In this document: positions 15,562-24,220 of the stretch, piece after piece
How positions within the stretch are numbered: position 1 is the first letter of the stretch
Layout of the letters: each line of letters starts with the position of its first letter
Origin: Planctomycetota bacterium
Lineage (GTDB): Bacteria; Planctomycetota; UBA1135
Assembly (NCBI GenBank): GCA_030748415.1
Contig: JASMMA010000001.1
Span: forward strand, 208,885 to 270,735
Reading direction: 5' to 3'
Length of the DNA stretch: 61,851 nucleotides
Made by a program: the position numbers and the translations under genes
The notes under the pieces: generated by a model
Seen by the model: the letters and a program-made list of their open reading frames with translations, nothing else
Told to the model about the DNA's origin: nothing
The model's database searches: none

Positions 15562-16713
15562 ATGACAAATCCTGAAGACGAAATTTTAGACCTTGGTGCT
15601 GACTTTGAGGTCGTAGAAGAATTGCCCGAATTGCCTGATTCCGCAGAAGAACTCCCCGAGCTTCCGGAGATGGCTGAAGAAATTCCGCTATCCCAAGAAC
15701 CCGCAAAAACTTCTACTCAAAAGCCAACCCCTAAGCCGGCGCCAACGGCTGCCCCAGCCGAAATATCAAGTGCCCTAGCTTGGCGTGGTTTTGGATTTGT
15801 CCTTGCGATTGGTGGAGTATTGTCATCTTGGGGCGACCCCAGTCCAGCAGGTTTCTTTCGCGCAATCGCTTTCGCTGCAGCCTCCTGGAGATTCCTGACC
15901 AACGGTTTGGGCTCCGTGCAACCCACGCGAGTGAATGGGAAGCCCATTTCTGCGGCCTTAGTAACCATCAGTGGTTTGGCTGGCTCAATCATGAGTGGGT
16001 TCGAAATTGGTCCTCTCATGACTCTTGTTGGTGGAGCAGTAGCAATTATGTCGCCCGTTTTAGGTGGCAAAAAAGATAAAAAGCGAACTCTTCCCCCTGC
16101 GAAAGAATTGGATTCTCAATTTTCATTGAGTTTGGCCGTTTACCTTCTAGCCCTTGGTGGAATGCTTCTTCCTTGGTGTGGGTCCGGTCAAAGTGGTGCG
16201 GACTCCGCCCTTGGCGCCATCGTCATGGTATGTATTTTGGCGACTGTTTGGTCATCTTGGGTTGGTGCCTGGAAGTTGTGGACCGTTCCTTTGGTGACCG
16301 GTCGCCTGGGTCTCCTCATTTTCTTAACTCCTATGGAGACTTTTATTCTGGGTTTAATGGGACTACTTCGTCCCCTTCAAGGGGCAGAAGAAGGTAAACT
16401 CTTTGCGATGCTTCACGGGGCCTGGCCCTCGGGTGGCGTAGAGGAAAGTTTCCTTGTTTATGGAGCAGGACCTCTTCTCACATTTGTTGCAGGACTTCTT
16501 TCCTTGTTTGTACTTGTGCGCTCTGCCAAGTCTGCTGTGGCCATGGCGAAAGATAAAAAGACCGCCCAAGTTCAAGCCCGAAAAGCCAGCCGTGCTTCCA
16601 GAAGCGGCAAGTCTAAAGTGAAATCCAAAGACACAGGAAAGGAAAAGCCAAAGCGTAAAGCAAAGCAAGCAGGTTCTCGTAGGGGATCGCGACGCAAAAC
16701 TTCTAAGGAATAG
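15562..16713 (+). CDS. Polytopic membrane protein with acidic head and basic tail
   Basis: Unrecognised 383-residue protein, read from the ATG at 15562; an in-frame extension overlaps prfA but lacks support. Residues 1-60 are acidic with ELPELP repeats, then a Pro/Ala-rich linker. Residues about 70-310 contain roughly six hydrophobic membrane segments. The last 60 residues are strongly basic (KARKASRASRSGKSK...). By the positive-inside rule the basic tail is probably cytoplasmic. It sits between prfA and prmC, which are normally adjacent. No enzyme motif is visible. Confidence 0.75.
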   Translation: MTNPEDEILDLGADFEVVEELPELPDSAEELPELPEMAEEIPLSQEPAKTSTQKPTPKPAPTAAPAEISSALAWRGFGFVLAIGGVLSSWGDPSPAGFFRAIAFAAASWRFLTNGLGSVQPTRVNGKPISAALVTISGLAGSIMSGFEIGPLMTLVGGAVAIMSPVLGGKKDKKRTLPPAKELDSQFSLSLAVYLLALGGMLLPWCGSGQSGADSALGAIVMVCILATVWSSWVGAWKLWTVPLVTGRLGLLIFLTPMETFILGLMGLLRPLQGAEEGKLFAMLHGAWPSGGVEESFLVYGAGPLLTFVAGLLSLFVLVRSAKSAVAMAKDKKTAQVQARKASRASRSGKSKVKSKDTGKEKPKRKAKQAGSRRGSRRKTSKE

Positions 16714-16721
16714 GAGTTTTT

Positions 16722-17594
16722 TTGAAGTCTTCGGAAAATTGCGAAAGGCTTCGGAGTGATGTTCTGCGCTTTGCTGAAAGCCAGCTGAAAGAGGCCGGCT
16801 CGGAAGAACCCCACCAATTGGCTGAAGAATTGTGGTTGCTTGCTGCGGGGTGCACTCGCACTCAGTTCCTTCTGAAGAAGGAAGACTTGACTTCTGAAGT
16901 TCGAAATCGCTTTGAACTGTTCTTGAGTCGTGCTCTTAAGGGGGAACCCTTGGCTTATATTGAAGGGGTCGCTCCTTTTTATGGCTTTGAATTTGAAGTA
17001 AACCCACATGTCCTGGTGCCCCGCGCGGATAGCGAGTGTTTAATCGACCTTGCGCTTGAGATTACACAAGGCACTAATAGCGGGCGGTGCATAGATTTTG
17101 GGACAGGATCGGGTTGTTTGCTTTTATCCTTTCTTTCGCATCGGCCCAAGTGGAAGGGCGTGGGCGTTGACATTTGCGATAAAGCTCTTGCAGTGGCAGA
17201 AAGGAACTCAAACAATTTGGGCCTTACAGGGCAGTGCGATTGGTTGAACGAATCTTGGGATACGGAATTGAATTTGCAGCCCATCGAATTGCTGATTGCG
17301 AATCCTCCCTATGTGTTCCCTGGAGAGGAGTTAGGGTTTGGGGTTCAAGAACATGAACCTGCCCTCGCTCTTTTTACGCCACCCGACAATCCAATGAACC
17401 CTTACCAACATCTTCTTCAAAGGGCGAAAGAACTCCTGTCCCTTAACGGAAACTTGTTGTTTGAAGTGGGTGCCGGACGGACCAGTGAAGTTCGAACTCT
17501 ATGCGAGGAAGTTGGGTTTGTTGTTCGAGAAGTGCGGAAAGACCTGGGGGGGATTGAGCGCGTGATTTACGCCTCTCGACCCGCCTCCATTTGA
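16722..17594 (+). CDS. prmC: Release factor glutamine methyltransferase PrmC (HemK)
   Basis: Methylates the glutamine of the GGQ motif in release factors, using S-adenosylmethionine. The 290-residue protein has an N-terminal helical domain (1-85), then a Rossmann methyltransferase with the SAM loop IDFGTGSGCLLLSFL and the catalytic motif NPPY (in LLIANPPYVFPGEELGF). The TTG start at 16722 is supported by an AGGAG sequence about six bases upstream and by family length. Its target gene prfA lies one gene upstream. The 3' end overlaps the convergent PilZ gene by 28 bp. Confidence 0.94.
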   Translation: MKSSENCERLRSDVLRFAESQLKEAGSEEPHQLAEELWLLAAGCTRTQFLLKKEDLTSEVRNRFELFLSRALKGEPLAYIEGVAPFYGFEFEVNPHVLVPRADSECLIDLALEITQGTNSGRCIDFGTGSGCLLLSFLSHRPKWKGVGVDICDKALAVAERNSNNLGLTGQCDWLNESWDTELNLQPIELLIANPPYVFPGEELGFGVQEHEPALALFTPPDNPMNPYQHLLQRAKELLSLNGNLLFEVGAGRTSEVRTLCEEVGFVVREVRKDLGGIERVIYASRPASI

Positions 17595-17932
17595 GTTTGG
17601 ACAAACGCCAAAATAGAGGACCTGGCCTCGGCGCTGAGGTCATTGAAGAAAATCGCGACTTCGTAATGGCCAAGAGAGCTTGAAAGGCGTTCACACCGAA
17701 CAACGACGCCTTGCCCTTCCACAAAGGCGGCATCTCCATCGGTTTGAGGAATTTCAAGAGTAAAGAGAACGCGGGTCATCACGGGGACTGGAGCTTCCGA
17801 GAAGAAGGCCACTCCAGATTCTGAGAGGTCTCGAACCCTTAAAGGACTTGCGGCGCCTTCCTGGAGAATAAGAGGGAGGCCATCCCCGATAACTCGGGTG
17901 TGTTGGCGGCGTTCAGTAGCGGGGTTGTTCAA
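17567..17932 (-). CDS. PilZ-domain protein
   Basis: A 121-residue single-domain protein. The c-di-GMP-binding signature is visible as RRQHTR (residues 8-13, RxxxR type) followed by DLSESGVAFFSE (D/NxSxxG motif). It is therefore likely a c-di-GMP receptor acting in the cytoplasm, with an unknown partner. The predicted start is TTG. The gene stands alone, converging on prmC and diverging from ssb across a 124-bp gap. Confidence 0.85.
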   Translation of the reverse strand: MNNPATERRQHTRVIGDGLPLILQEGAASPLRVRDLSESGVAFFSEAPVPVMTRVLFTLEIPQTDGDAAFVEGQGVVVRCERLSSSLGHYEVAIFFNDLSAEARSSILAFVQTQMEAGREA

Positions 17933-17990
17933 AGGTCAAAGAGGGGGCTTGGGGAGAAGGGGCGTTTCCCCTAGAATGGCATGGATTCTC

Positions 17991-18030
17991 CCATCTTCCA
18001 AGCCAGAAGATGGAAGAATTTGCTTCTTCC
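17991..18030 (+). promoter_or_regulatory. Two overlapping hairpins upstream of ssb
   Basis: In the gap between the PilZ gene and ssb, CCATCTTC (17991-17998) and GAAGATGG (18006-18013) form a perfect 8-bp stem with a 7-nt loop. GGAAGAA (18012-18018) and TTCTTCC (18024-18030) form a perfect 7-bp stem with a 5-nt loop. The arms overlap by two bases, so the structures compete. The block lies 27 bp before the ssb start. It could be an operator or an mRNA leader element; no function is established. Confidence 0.45.
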
Positions 18031-18056
18031 ACCCCTAAATCGCGAGAATCTGCCTC

Positions 18057-18488
18057 ATGGCCTCCTTCAACAAAGTCATCATCATGGGAAACCTCACCCG
18101 GGATCCCGAAACTCGGCAAACCCAAACCGGGAGTTTTGTCACCAAAGCGGGCCTAGCCGTGAATGAAAGCATTCCTGATGGCTCTGGGGGCTACCGTGAC
18201 CAAGCCCACTTTTTTGATGTGGTGTTTTTTGGAAAACAAGCCGAGAGTTTTGCCAAGTGGTTTAAGAAAGGCTCGCCCGTTCTGATTGATGGACGATTGA
18301 GCTACAGCACTTGGGAAGACAAAGAGTCTGGCGCCAAGCGATCTAAAGTTGAAGTCGTGGGCCTTCGTTGGCACTTCGTTGGTGGCCGAGATCAGCAAGG
18401 TTCTGGCGGTGGAGCACCGGCTGTATCTTCACAAGAGCCATCTTTCCCGAATAAAGGCGATTTCGTTCCTGACGACGTTCCTTTCTAA
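18057..18488 (+). CDS. ssb: Single-stranded DNA-binding protein
   Basis: Coats single-stranded DNA in replication and repair. The 143-residue protein has an OB fold starting MASFNKVIIMGNLTRDPETR, with GYRDQAHFFDVVFFGKQAESF in the middle, a Gly-rich linker, and the acidic C-terminal tip DDVPF, which docks SSB partners. A typical bacterial SSB would end DDIPF or similar. moaD follows eight bases downstream. Confidence 0.96.
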   Translation: MASFNKVIIMGNLTRDPETRQTQTGSFVTKAGLAVNESIPDGSGGYRDQAHFFDVVFFGKQAESFAKWFKKGSPVLIDGRLSYSTWEDKESGAKRSKVEVVGLRWHFVGGRDQQGSGGGAPAVSSQEPSFPNKGDFVPDDVPF

Positions 18489-18496
18489 GGAGAACC

Positions 18497-18733
18497 ATGA
18501 TTCGCGTCTTACTTTTTGCCGGCCTGAAAGAGCGTGCTGGAAAAGGTAGTTTGGAACTCAATGTGGAGCCAGCCGCGACCGTTGCGGAATTGCGCACGGC
18601 GGCAATTGCGGCTTGCCCCAGTTTAGATTCTCAAGTATTTCGCATTGCTCTAGGCAATGAATACGCAGAAGAAGATGACATTCTTGGAGAAGTCCAAGAG
18701 GTTGCTTTCATTCCCCCTGTTTCCGGAGGGTGA
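18497..18733 (+). CDS. moaD: Molybdopterin synthase small subunit
   Basis: Sulfur carrier that supplies the dithiolene sulfur of molybdopterin. This 78-residue ubiquitin-like protein starts MIRVLLFAGLKERAGKGSLEL and ends in the Gly-Gly tail (PPVSGG) that is thiocarboxylated. Its stop overlaps the GTG start of moaE by four bases, so the two synthase subunits are likely made together. Confidence 0.94.
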   Translation: MIRVLLFAGLKERAGKGSLELNVEPAATVAELRTAAIAACPSLDSQVFRIALGNEYAEEDDILGEVQEVAFIPPVSGG

Positions 18734-19152
18734 AATTGCTCCATTTTCGACTAACAGAGGGGCCCGTTTCTGGAGATTGGGTGCAGAGCCAAGTTGCAGG
18801 CGATGATTCTGGTTGCACAATCTTGTTTCTGGGGACCGTGCGAAATCATGGGCATGGAAATGATGTGACTCATCTTGATTACGAGGCATATTCAGGAATG
18901 GTTGAATCGGAGGTAAAAAAAATCGCGGAAGAAGTGTCTGCTCATCACGAGGTTCTACGATTCGCCTTGGAGCACTCCTTTGGCCGCGTGCCCGTTGGTT
19001 GTTGTTCAGTTGCTCTGGCGATTGCCTCCGCCCACCGTAAAGCCGGTTTTTCCGCTTCCATTGAATTCATGGATGCCTTAAAAGAAAGGGTCCCCATCTG
19101 GAAAAAAGAATGCTATCCCGATGGCAGCTCTTGGTTGGGGAAGGGGTCCTAA
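18730..19152 (+). CDS. moaE: Molybdopterin synthase catalytic subunit
   Basis: Large subunit of molybdopterin synthase, converting precursor Z to molybdopterin with MoaD thiocarboxylate. The 140-residue protein shows GCTILFLGTVRNHGHGNDVTHLDYEAY, the helical HRVGRVPVG-like segment (HSFGRVPVGCCSVALAIASAHR) and the C-terminal LKERVPIWKKECYPDGSSW with the conserved lysines. It overlaps moaD. mobA, for a later step of the same cofactor pathway, lies far away at 56.4 kb. No molybdoenzyme is encoded in the window. Confidence 0.94.
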   Translation: MKLLHFRLTEGPVSGDWVQSQVAGDDSGCTILFLGTVRNHGHGNDVTHLDYEAYSGMVESEVKKIAEEVSAHHEVLRFALEHSFGRVPVGCCSVALAIASAHRKAGFSASIEFMDALKERVPIWKKECYPDGSSWLGKGS

Positions 19153-19157
19153 TTCAA

Positions 19158-19787
19158 ATGCTGGAAGTCCACGAAGTACCGGTTACACCTTACCAACAGA
19201 ATGCAACGCTTTTGCTTTGTACTGAAACAATGAAGGCGGCTGCATGTGATGTGGGAGATTCAGCCCCTATTTTGGAACGGGCAAGCCAGCTGGGTTGCAC
19301 CATTGAAATTATCTTGGGGACTCATGGCCATTTAGACCACATTGCGGGCACCGCGAATTTAATGGAGCTAACGAGTGCACCGTTTTACTTTCCCCAAGAC
19401 GACGACTTTCTCCGAGAGACTCTTCCTCAACAAGCCGCCCATTATGGTTGGGCCCCGGTTCAGGTTCCAGAAGTCAATCGCAACCTTAAGGGAGGGGAGC
19501 GGGTGGAGTTCGGGAACATAACCCTTGAAGTGCTGCATTGCCCGGGTCACACCCCGGGCCACATTTGCTTTTACGAAAAAGAGTCTGGTCGCCTCATTGC
19601 TGGCGATGTCATCTTTGCCGGTTCTGTTGGCCGCACAGATTTCCCAAAAGGGTCCTGGGAAGATTTGCAGAACTCCATTCGCCACCGCTTGTATCCCCTT
19701 CCCGCTGAAACTGTTGTTCATTGTGGGCATGGCCCCTCGACCACCATTGGTCGAGAAGCAGCCACGAATCCCTTTGTTCGAGCCTGA
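19158..19787 (+). CDS. MBL-fold hydrolase, glyoxalase II-like
   Basis: 209 residues from the ATG at 19158; an in-frame upstream extension lies inside moaE and is unlikely. The metallo-beta-lactamase metal motif THGHLDH is present, followed by the ligand His in HCPGHTPGHICFY, the Asp in AGDVIFAGSVGRTDF and a late His in VVHCGHGPSTTIGREAATNPF. This matches the short YcbL/glyoxalase II-like group that hydrolyses thioesters, though the substrate cannot be read. It starts five bases after moaE and is followed by the ETF-QO gene. Confidence 0.88.
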   Translation: MLEVHEVPVTPYQQNATLLLCTETMKAAACDVGDSAPILERASQLGCTIEIILGTHGHLDHIAGTANLMELTSAPFYFPQDDDFLRETLPQQAAHYGWAPVQVPEVNRNLKGGERVEFGNITLEVLHCPGHTPGHICFYEKESGRLIAGDVIFAGSVGRTDFPKGSWEDLQNSIRHRLYPLPAETVVHCGHGPSTTIGREAATNPFVRA

Positions 19788-19819
19788 CCCCCGGGTGTCG
19801 CGCCGTTAGGATTCCTGAC

Positions 19820-21442
19820 ATGGTTGAGCGAGAAACCTTTCCTGTTGATGTGCTCGTTGTTGGCGCGGGTCCTGCTGGCCTTTCCTTTGCTATTGAATTG
19901 GGCCGCAAACTCAAAGAAGCCGGCTCTGATAAGTCTGTGATGGTCCTGGATAAAGCCGGTGAATTTGGTCAGCATACTTTGAGTGGAGCCGTTCTTGATC
20001 CGCGTTCCATTTTGGAACTTTTTCCGCACGCCAAATCGGATGGCTTTCCCATTGAGGCTGAGGTCAAAGACGATTCTCTCTGGTGGCTTTCCGAAAATAA
20101 GAAACGCGACTTCAGGGGGCTTTTTCTTCCGCCACCTTTCCAAAACGAAGGCAACTGGATTGTTTGTGCCAGCAAGATGGTGGAATGGCTGGCAGAACAA
20201 GCGGATGCTTTTGAGAATGTTGATGTGTATCCGGGCACTGCAGCCGCTTCCATTCTAAAGGATGAAAACGGAAAAGTAGTGGGAGTAAGGACGGCTGATA
20301 TGGGGATGGGGCCCGATGGGGAGCCCAAGGCAAACTACGAGCCTGGTATGGATATCACCGCAGGCCTCGTGGTTTTTGCTGAAGGGACGCGCGGTTCCTT
20401 AGCCAAGGAACTACTTGGAACCTCGCCCAAGGCTGGTCAAAACCCCCAAATTTGGGGAGTTGGCGTGAAAGAAGTTTGGGAAGTGGAACATGACCTACTT
20501 GGTACCGTTCTGCATACCGGTGGTTGGCCTCTTCCGCGAAACTGTTATGGCGGGGGATGGATTTACGGCATGGCCGATAACAAGTTGTCGATTGGATTTG
20601 TTGTAGGGATGGACCATGGCGATGCTTCATTTGATTACCACGCTGCAATGCAGCAATGGAAAACCCATCCTGCCCTCTCTGCCCTCTTAAAGGGCGGCAA
20701 GTTGCAGTCTTATGGCGCAAAGACTGTCCCGGAGGGAGGTCTTCATTCCATGCTACCTTTGTTTGGCGATGGCTTCCTTCACATTGGTGATAGTGCAGGC
20801 TTCTTAAATGCCCAAAGGCTGAAAGGCTTGCATTTAGCTGTTAAGTCTGGAGCCTTGGCCGCCGAGGTTGCAGGCTCCGCGATTTCTGAAGAGGACTTTT
20901 CTTCCCACTCACTCAGCCGTTTTGAGCAGAGATTCCAAGCATCTTGGGCTTATCAAGAACTTTATTCTGTTCGAAACTTTAGGGCCGGATTTCAACGCGG
21001 TTTTTTCAAAGGGGTGTTGGGTGCAGCTATCGGTTCTTTGTCAAAAGGAAAATCTCCAAGCAAGCCTGTTTCCTGCCAGTCGGACCATGAGCGATATTCG
21101 CTAAAGGCAAGGACTGCGGTTGCCTCCCCGCAGCAGGATGGAACTCTCACCTTCGATAAGCTCACTTCGGTTTACCACTCCGGTAGCACACACGAAGAAG
21201 AACAGCCTTGCCACTTGCTCGTCGCAGATTCCAAAATTTGCGTGGACCGATGCACTGCAGAGTTTCAAAACCCTTGCCAGCATTTTTGCCCAGCCTCCGT
21301 TTACGAATGGGAAGGCAAAGCAGGGCTTCGCGTCAATTTCAGCAATTGTGTTCACTGCAAAACTTGTGACATTGCTGATCCCTACCAAAACATCCAATGG
21401 GTCGTTCCGGAAAGTGGTGGCCCCATTTACTCTGGAATGTAA
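19820..21442 (+). CDS. Electron transfer flavoprotein-ubiquinone oxidoreductase
   Basis: Passes electrons from electron transfer flavoprotein (fed by acyl-CoA and other dehydrogenases) to the quinone pool at the membrane. The 540-residue protein has the FAD-binding VDVLVVGAGPAGLSFAIELGR at the N-terminus (the ATG at 19820 places it at residues 8-28), a middle FAD/quinone domain with GGLHSMLPLFGDGFLHIGDSAGF, and a C-terminal 4Fe-4S ferredoxin domain with CQHFCPASVYEW and NCVHCKTCDIADPYQNIQW. These are hallmarks of mitochondrial-type ETF-QO. No etfA/etfB is present here. Confidence 0.93.
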   Translation: MVERETFPVDVLVVGAGPAGLSFAIELGRKLKEAGSDKSVMVLDKAGEFGQHTLSGAVLDPRSILELFPHAKSDGFPIEAEVKDDSLWWLSENKKRDFRGLFLPPPFQNEGNWIVCASKMVEWLAEQADAFENVDVYPGTAAASILKDENGKVVGVRTADMGMGPDGEPKANYEPGMDITAGLVVFAEGTRGSLAKELLGTSPKAGQNPQIWGVGVKEVWEVEHDLLGTVLHTGGWPLPRNCYGGGWIYGMADNKLSIGFVVGMDHGDASFDYHAAMQQWKTHPALSALLKGGKLQSYGAKTVPEGGLHSMLPLFGDGFLHIGDSAGFLNAQRLKGLHLAVKSGALAAEVAGSAISEEDFSSHSLSRFEQRFQASWAYQELYSVRNFRAGFQRGFFKGVLGAAIGSLSKGKSPSKPVSCQSDHERYSLKARTAVASPQQDGTLTFDKLTSVYHSGSTHEEEQPCHLLVADSKICVDRCTAEFQNPCQHFCPASVYEWEGKAGLRVNFSNCVHCKTCDIADPYQNIQWVVPESGGPIYSGM

Positions 21443-21467
21443 CTCCTAGAAACTGAACCCACATAAC

Positions 21468-22907
21468 ATGAAAACTCAAGTCATCCCCGAAGCTAAAGCA
21501 GGCCGTAATTGCCTTACCGCACTCATCTTGCCTGTTGGAGCAAAGCCATCTCTGCCCAGTACCGCACCTGAGGTCTCTTCTTGGAAAGTTGACTTCGGCA
21601 CGAAAGCTGGCAAGTCTGTTCTTCTCCGTGGCAAGGGAGGGCAGCGCTGGCTCTTGATGCGCGTTGCCAAAAAACCAGACGCTAATGAAGTTCGTCAAGC
21701 CGCCGGTAAAGCTCGAACTCAAGCCGAGAGCATGGAGCGATCTGCTTTGTCCTTTGACCTGAGTTCTCTTCCAAATGATTCAGGCCTCGCTCGGGCTGTT
21801 GCTGACGGAGCTGGCATGGCTCAGTATGACCCAGGCCTCTTAAAGTCCGATCGCAAGAAGCCCAATGTTAAGCAAATCACACTCGGTGGCATTGGAGCTG
21901 CACTTAAGACTCGTAAAGCCGTGAAAGCGGGCGCCCTTGGTGCTTTAGGAAATCTGGCGGCGAGAGAAGTGCAAAACTTGCCCTCCAATGTTCTTACACC
22001 CAAAGATTTTGCTGCGCGCGCGCGGAAGCTTTGTCGTTCAAATCCGAAGCTTTCATGCAAGGTTTTGGGGCGAAAGAAAATGGAAGAACTCAAGATGGGT
22101 GCATTGCTTGGGGTTGCGCGTGGAAGCCACAAAGAGCCTCAATTGGTTCACATGGTTTTCAAACCCAAAACCAAAAGTAAGGGAAAAATTGCCGTTGTCG
22201 GCAAAGGACTTATTTTTGATGCTGGTGGCATCAGCTTGAAGCCAAGTGCTGGGATGTGGGATATGAAGTTCGACATGTCTGGAGCTGGAGCAGTCTTCGG
22301 TCTCTTTTCCGCTTTAGCTAAGGGTGCTGATTGCCCTTACGAAGTTCATGGCATCATGGCCTGTGTTGAAAATATGCCTGGTGGAAATGCCCAAAACCCG
22401 GGCGACATTGTGACGGCAATGAATGGGAAAACCATTGAAGTTCTGAATACAGATGCCGAAGGTCGCCTGGTTCTCGCTGACGCTTTAACCTACACCGCTC
22501 GCAAAATTAAGCCGGAACGCATTTATGATTTGGCCACTTTGACTGGAGCTGCAATCCATGCTCTTGGCCACAACGCAAGTGCAGTGCTTGGCAATCACGA
22601 TAAGTACATCGATGGTGTTTTAGCTGCTGGAGAGGTTGTGGATGAAAGATGTTGGCAACTGCCTCTGTGGGAAGTTCATAAAGATCTTGCTAAGGGCACT
22701 TACGCCGATTTGCAGAACATTTACGCTGCTGGCGAGGGCGCAGGCACCATTGCTGGAGCCTCATTCCTTTCCCACTTTGTAGATGATGTTCCTTGGGTTC
22801 ACCTTGACATCGCGGCTACTGCTTGGGTCGGACCTTCCAAGTCTTACTACTCGAAAGGTGGGCGTGGCGTGGGAGTTCGGTTAATGCTTGAACTCTTGAG
22901 CTCCTAA
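21468..22907 (+). CDS. pepA: Leucyl aminopeptidase (M17 family)
   Basis: Zinc/manganese aminopeptidase that removes N-terminal residues from peptides. The 479-residue protein has the poorly conserved N-terminal domain and the M17 catalytic domain: VVGKGLIFDAGGISLKPSAGMWDMKFDMSGAG (metal ligands and catalytic Lys) and the signature NTDAEGRLVLADAL. E. coli PepA also binds DNA at Xer sites, but this cannot be inferred here. Its stop overlaps the start of the next gene by one base (TAATG). Confidence 0.95.
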   Translation: MKTQVIPEAKAGRNCLTALILPVGAKPSLPSTAPEVSSWKVDFGTKAGKSVLLRGKGGQRWLLMRVAKKPDANEVRQAAGKARTQAESMERSALSFDLSSLPNDSGLARAVADGAGMAQYDPGLLKSDRKKPNVKQITLGGIGAALKTRKAVKAGALGALGNLAAREVQNLPSNVLTPKDFAARARKLCRSNPKLSCKVLGRKKMEELKMGALLGVARGSHKEPQLVHMVFKPKTKSKGKIAVVGKGLIFDAGGISLKPSAGMWDMKFDMSGAGAVFGLFSALAKGADCPYEVHGIMACVENMPGGNAQNPGDIVTAMNGKTIEVLNTDAEGRLVLADALTYTARKIKPERIYDLATLTGAAIHALGHNASAVLGNHDKYIDGVLAAGEVVDERCWQLPLWEVHKDLAKGTYADLQNIYAAGEGAGTIAGASFLSHFVDDVPWVHLDIAATAWVGPSKSYYSKGGRGVGVRLMLELLSS

Positions 22908-24220
22908 TGTCCATGCTCCTTGCCGCCACCCTTTCTCTAGTGATGCCTCTGCAAGAAGGTGGAGAGATTTTGTCCTGGCTTAAGGGAAATGAATCATCCC
23001 TCGTTGAACAGTACAAAGACCTACACGCTTCGCCGGAGCTTTCCTTTCAGGAAAAGGAAACTTCTGCAAAAATGGCTCAGGTTTTGAGTGGTCTTGGATT
23101 CCAAGTACAAACTCAAATAGGGGGTTATGGGGTTGCGGGCGTTCTGCGGAATGGTGATGGACCAACTGTCTTGGTGCGCGCAGATATGGATGCCTTACCG
23201 ATTCTTGAAGAAACGGGCTTAGCCTATGCGAGCCAAGTGAAAGGCTTGGAGCAAAGCGGGCGTGAAGTCCCTGTCATGCATGCTTGTGGTCACGACATTC
23301 ATATGACTGTTTGGTCGGGAATGGCTGGATTCCTTGCCACCCATAAAGAACTTTGGAGCGGGACTCTTCTTTTTGTTGCCCAACCTGCGGAAGAAAGAGG
23401 GGCGGGTGCGAGAGCTATGCTTGAGGATGGCTTATATGAACGTACGGTGACGCCGGAATATTGCCTTGCATTTCATGTAGCCCCCAATCTTCCAGCTGGG
23501 ATGATTGGTGCGTGTCCAGGATATGCTCTCGCGAATGTTGATTCCGTGGATATCCTCGTGCGCGGGAAAGGTGGCCACGGCTCAACGCCAGAGCTCACTC
23601 ATGATCCTGTTGTCTTGGCTTCAAAGATTATCCTTGCTCTCCAAACTTTAGTCAGCCGAGAAGTGGCCACCCAAAAGGCTGCAGTGGTTACTGTTGGCTC
23701 TGTTCATGGTGGGGAAAAACACAACATTATTCCCAACGAGGTCAAACTTCAGCTTACGATTCGTTCTTATGAGCCGGAAGTGCGTAATGCTCTTCTAGAC
23801 GGGATTCGACGCACTGCCAAACACGAGGCTTTGTCTGCTGGCTTTCCGCTTGAACTCCTGCCCATCGTTGAGCTTCTTCCAGAGCACACCCCTGCTGCCT
23901 GGAATTCACCGGGTTTTATGAAGCGAGTTGCAAATTCCATGAAAACTGCAATCGGCGAAAAGAGTGTCTTAGAAGTTCCGCCGGTGATGGGAGGGGAAGA
24001 TTTTGGTCTTTTCGCACCAGCCGCAGATTCTGAAGGTGCGATTTTCTGGTTGGGGGTTGTCTCTCAGGAGGATTGGGCGGAAGCCCAAAAACCTGACGCG
24101 GACTCCCTTCCAGGGCTCCACACTTCCCGTTTTTCCCCAGACCCTGCCTTAAGTATTCGGACGGGTGTCCTTGCAATGACAGAGGCCGTGATGGATTTAT
24201 TGCCGCCGACCCAGGATTAG
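22907..24220 (+). CDS. M20-family amidohydrolase/peptidase
   Basis: Zinc-dependent hydrolase of the M20D group (hippurate hydrolase, N-acyl-amino-acid deacylase and related enzymes). The 437-residue protein begins with a hydrophobic stretch (MSMLLAATLSLVMPLQ) that may be a weak signal peptide. The metal-ligand motif HACGHDIHM, PAEERGAGARAMLEDG and HNIIPNEVKL are typical, and PPVMGGEDFGLFAP carries the late conserved EDF. It overlaps pepA by one base, suggesting coupled peptide turnover. The exact substrate is unknown. Confidence 0.9.
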   Translation: MSMLLAATLSLVMPLQEGGEILSWLKGNESSLVEQYKDLHASPELSFQEKETSAKMAQVLSGLGFQVQTQIGGYGVAGVLRNGDGPTVLVRADMDALPILEETGLAYASQVKGLEQSGREVPVMHACGHDIHMTVWSGMAGFLATHKELWSGTLLFVAQPAEERGAGARAMLEDGLYERTVTPEYCLAFHVAPNLPAGMIGACPGYALANVDSVDILVRGKGGHGSTPELTHDPVVLASKIILALQTLVSREVATQKAAVVTVGSVHGGEKHNIIPNEVKLQLTIRSYEPEVRNALLDGIRRTAKHEALSAGFPLELLPIVELLPEHTPAAWNSPGFMKRVANSMKTAIGEKSVLEVPPVMGGEDFGLFAPAADSEGAIFWLGVVSQEDWAEAQKPDADSLPGLHTSRFSPDPALSIRTGVLAMTEAVMDLLPPTQD

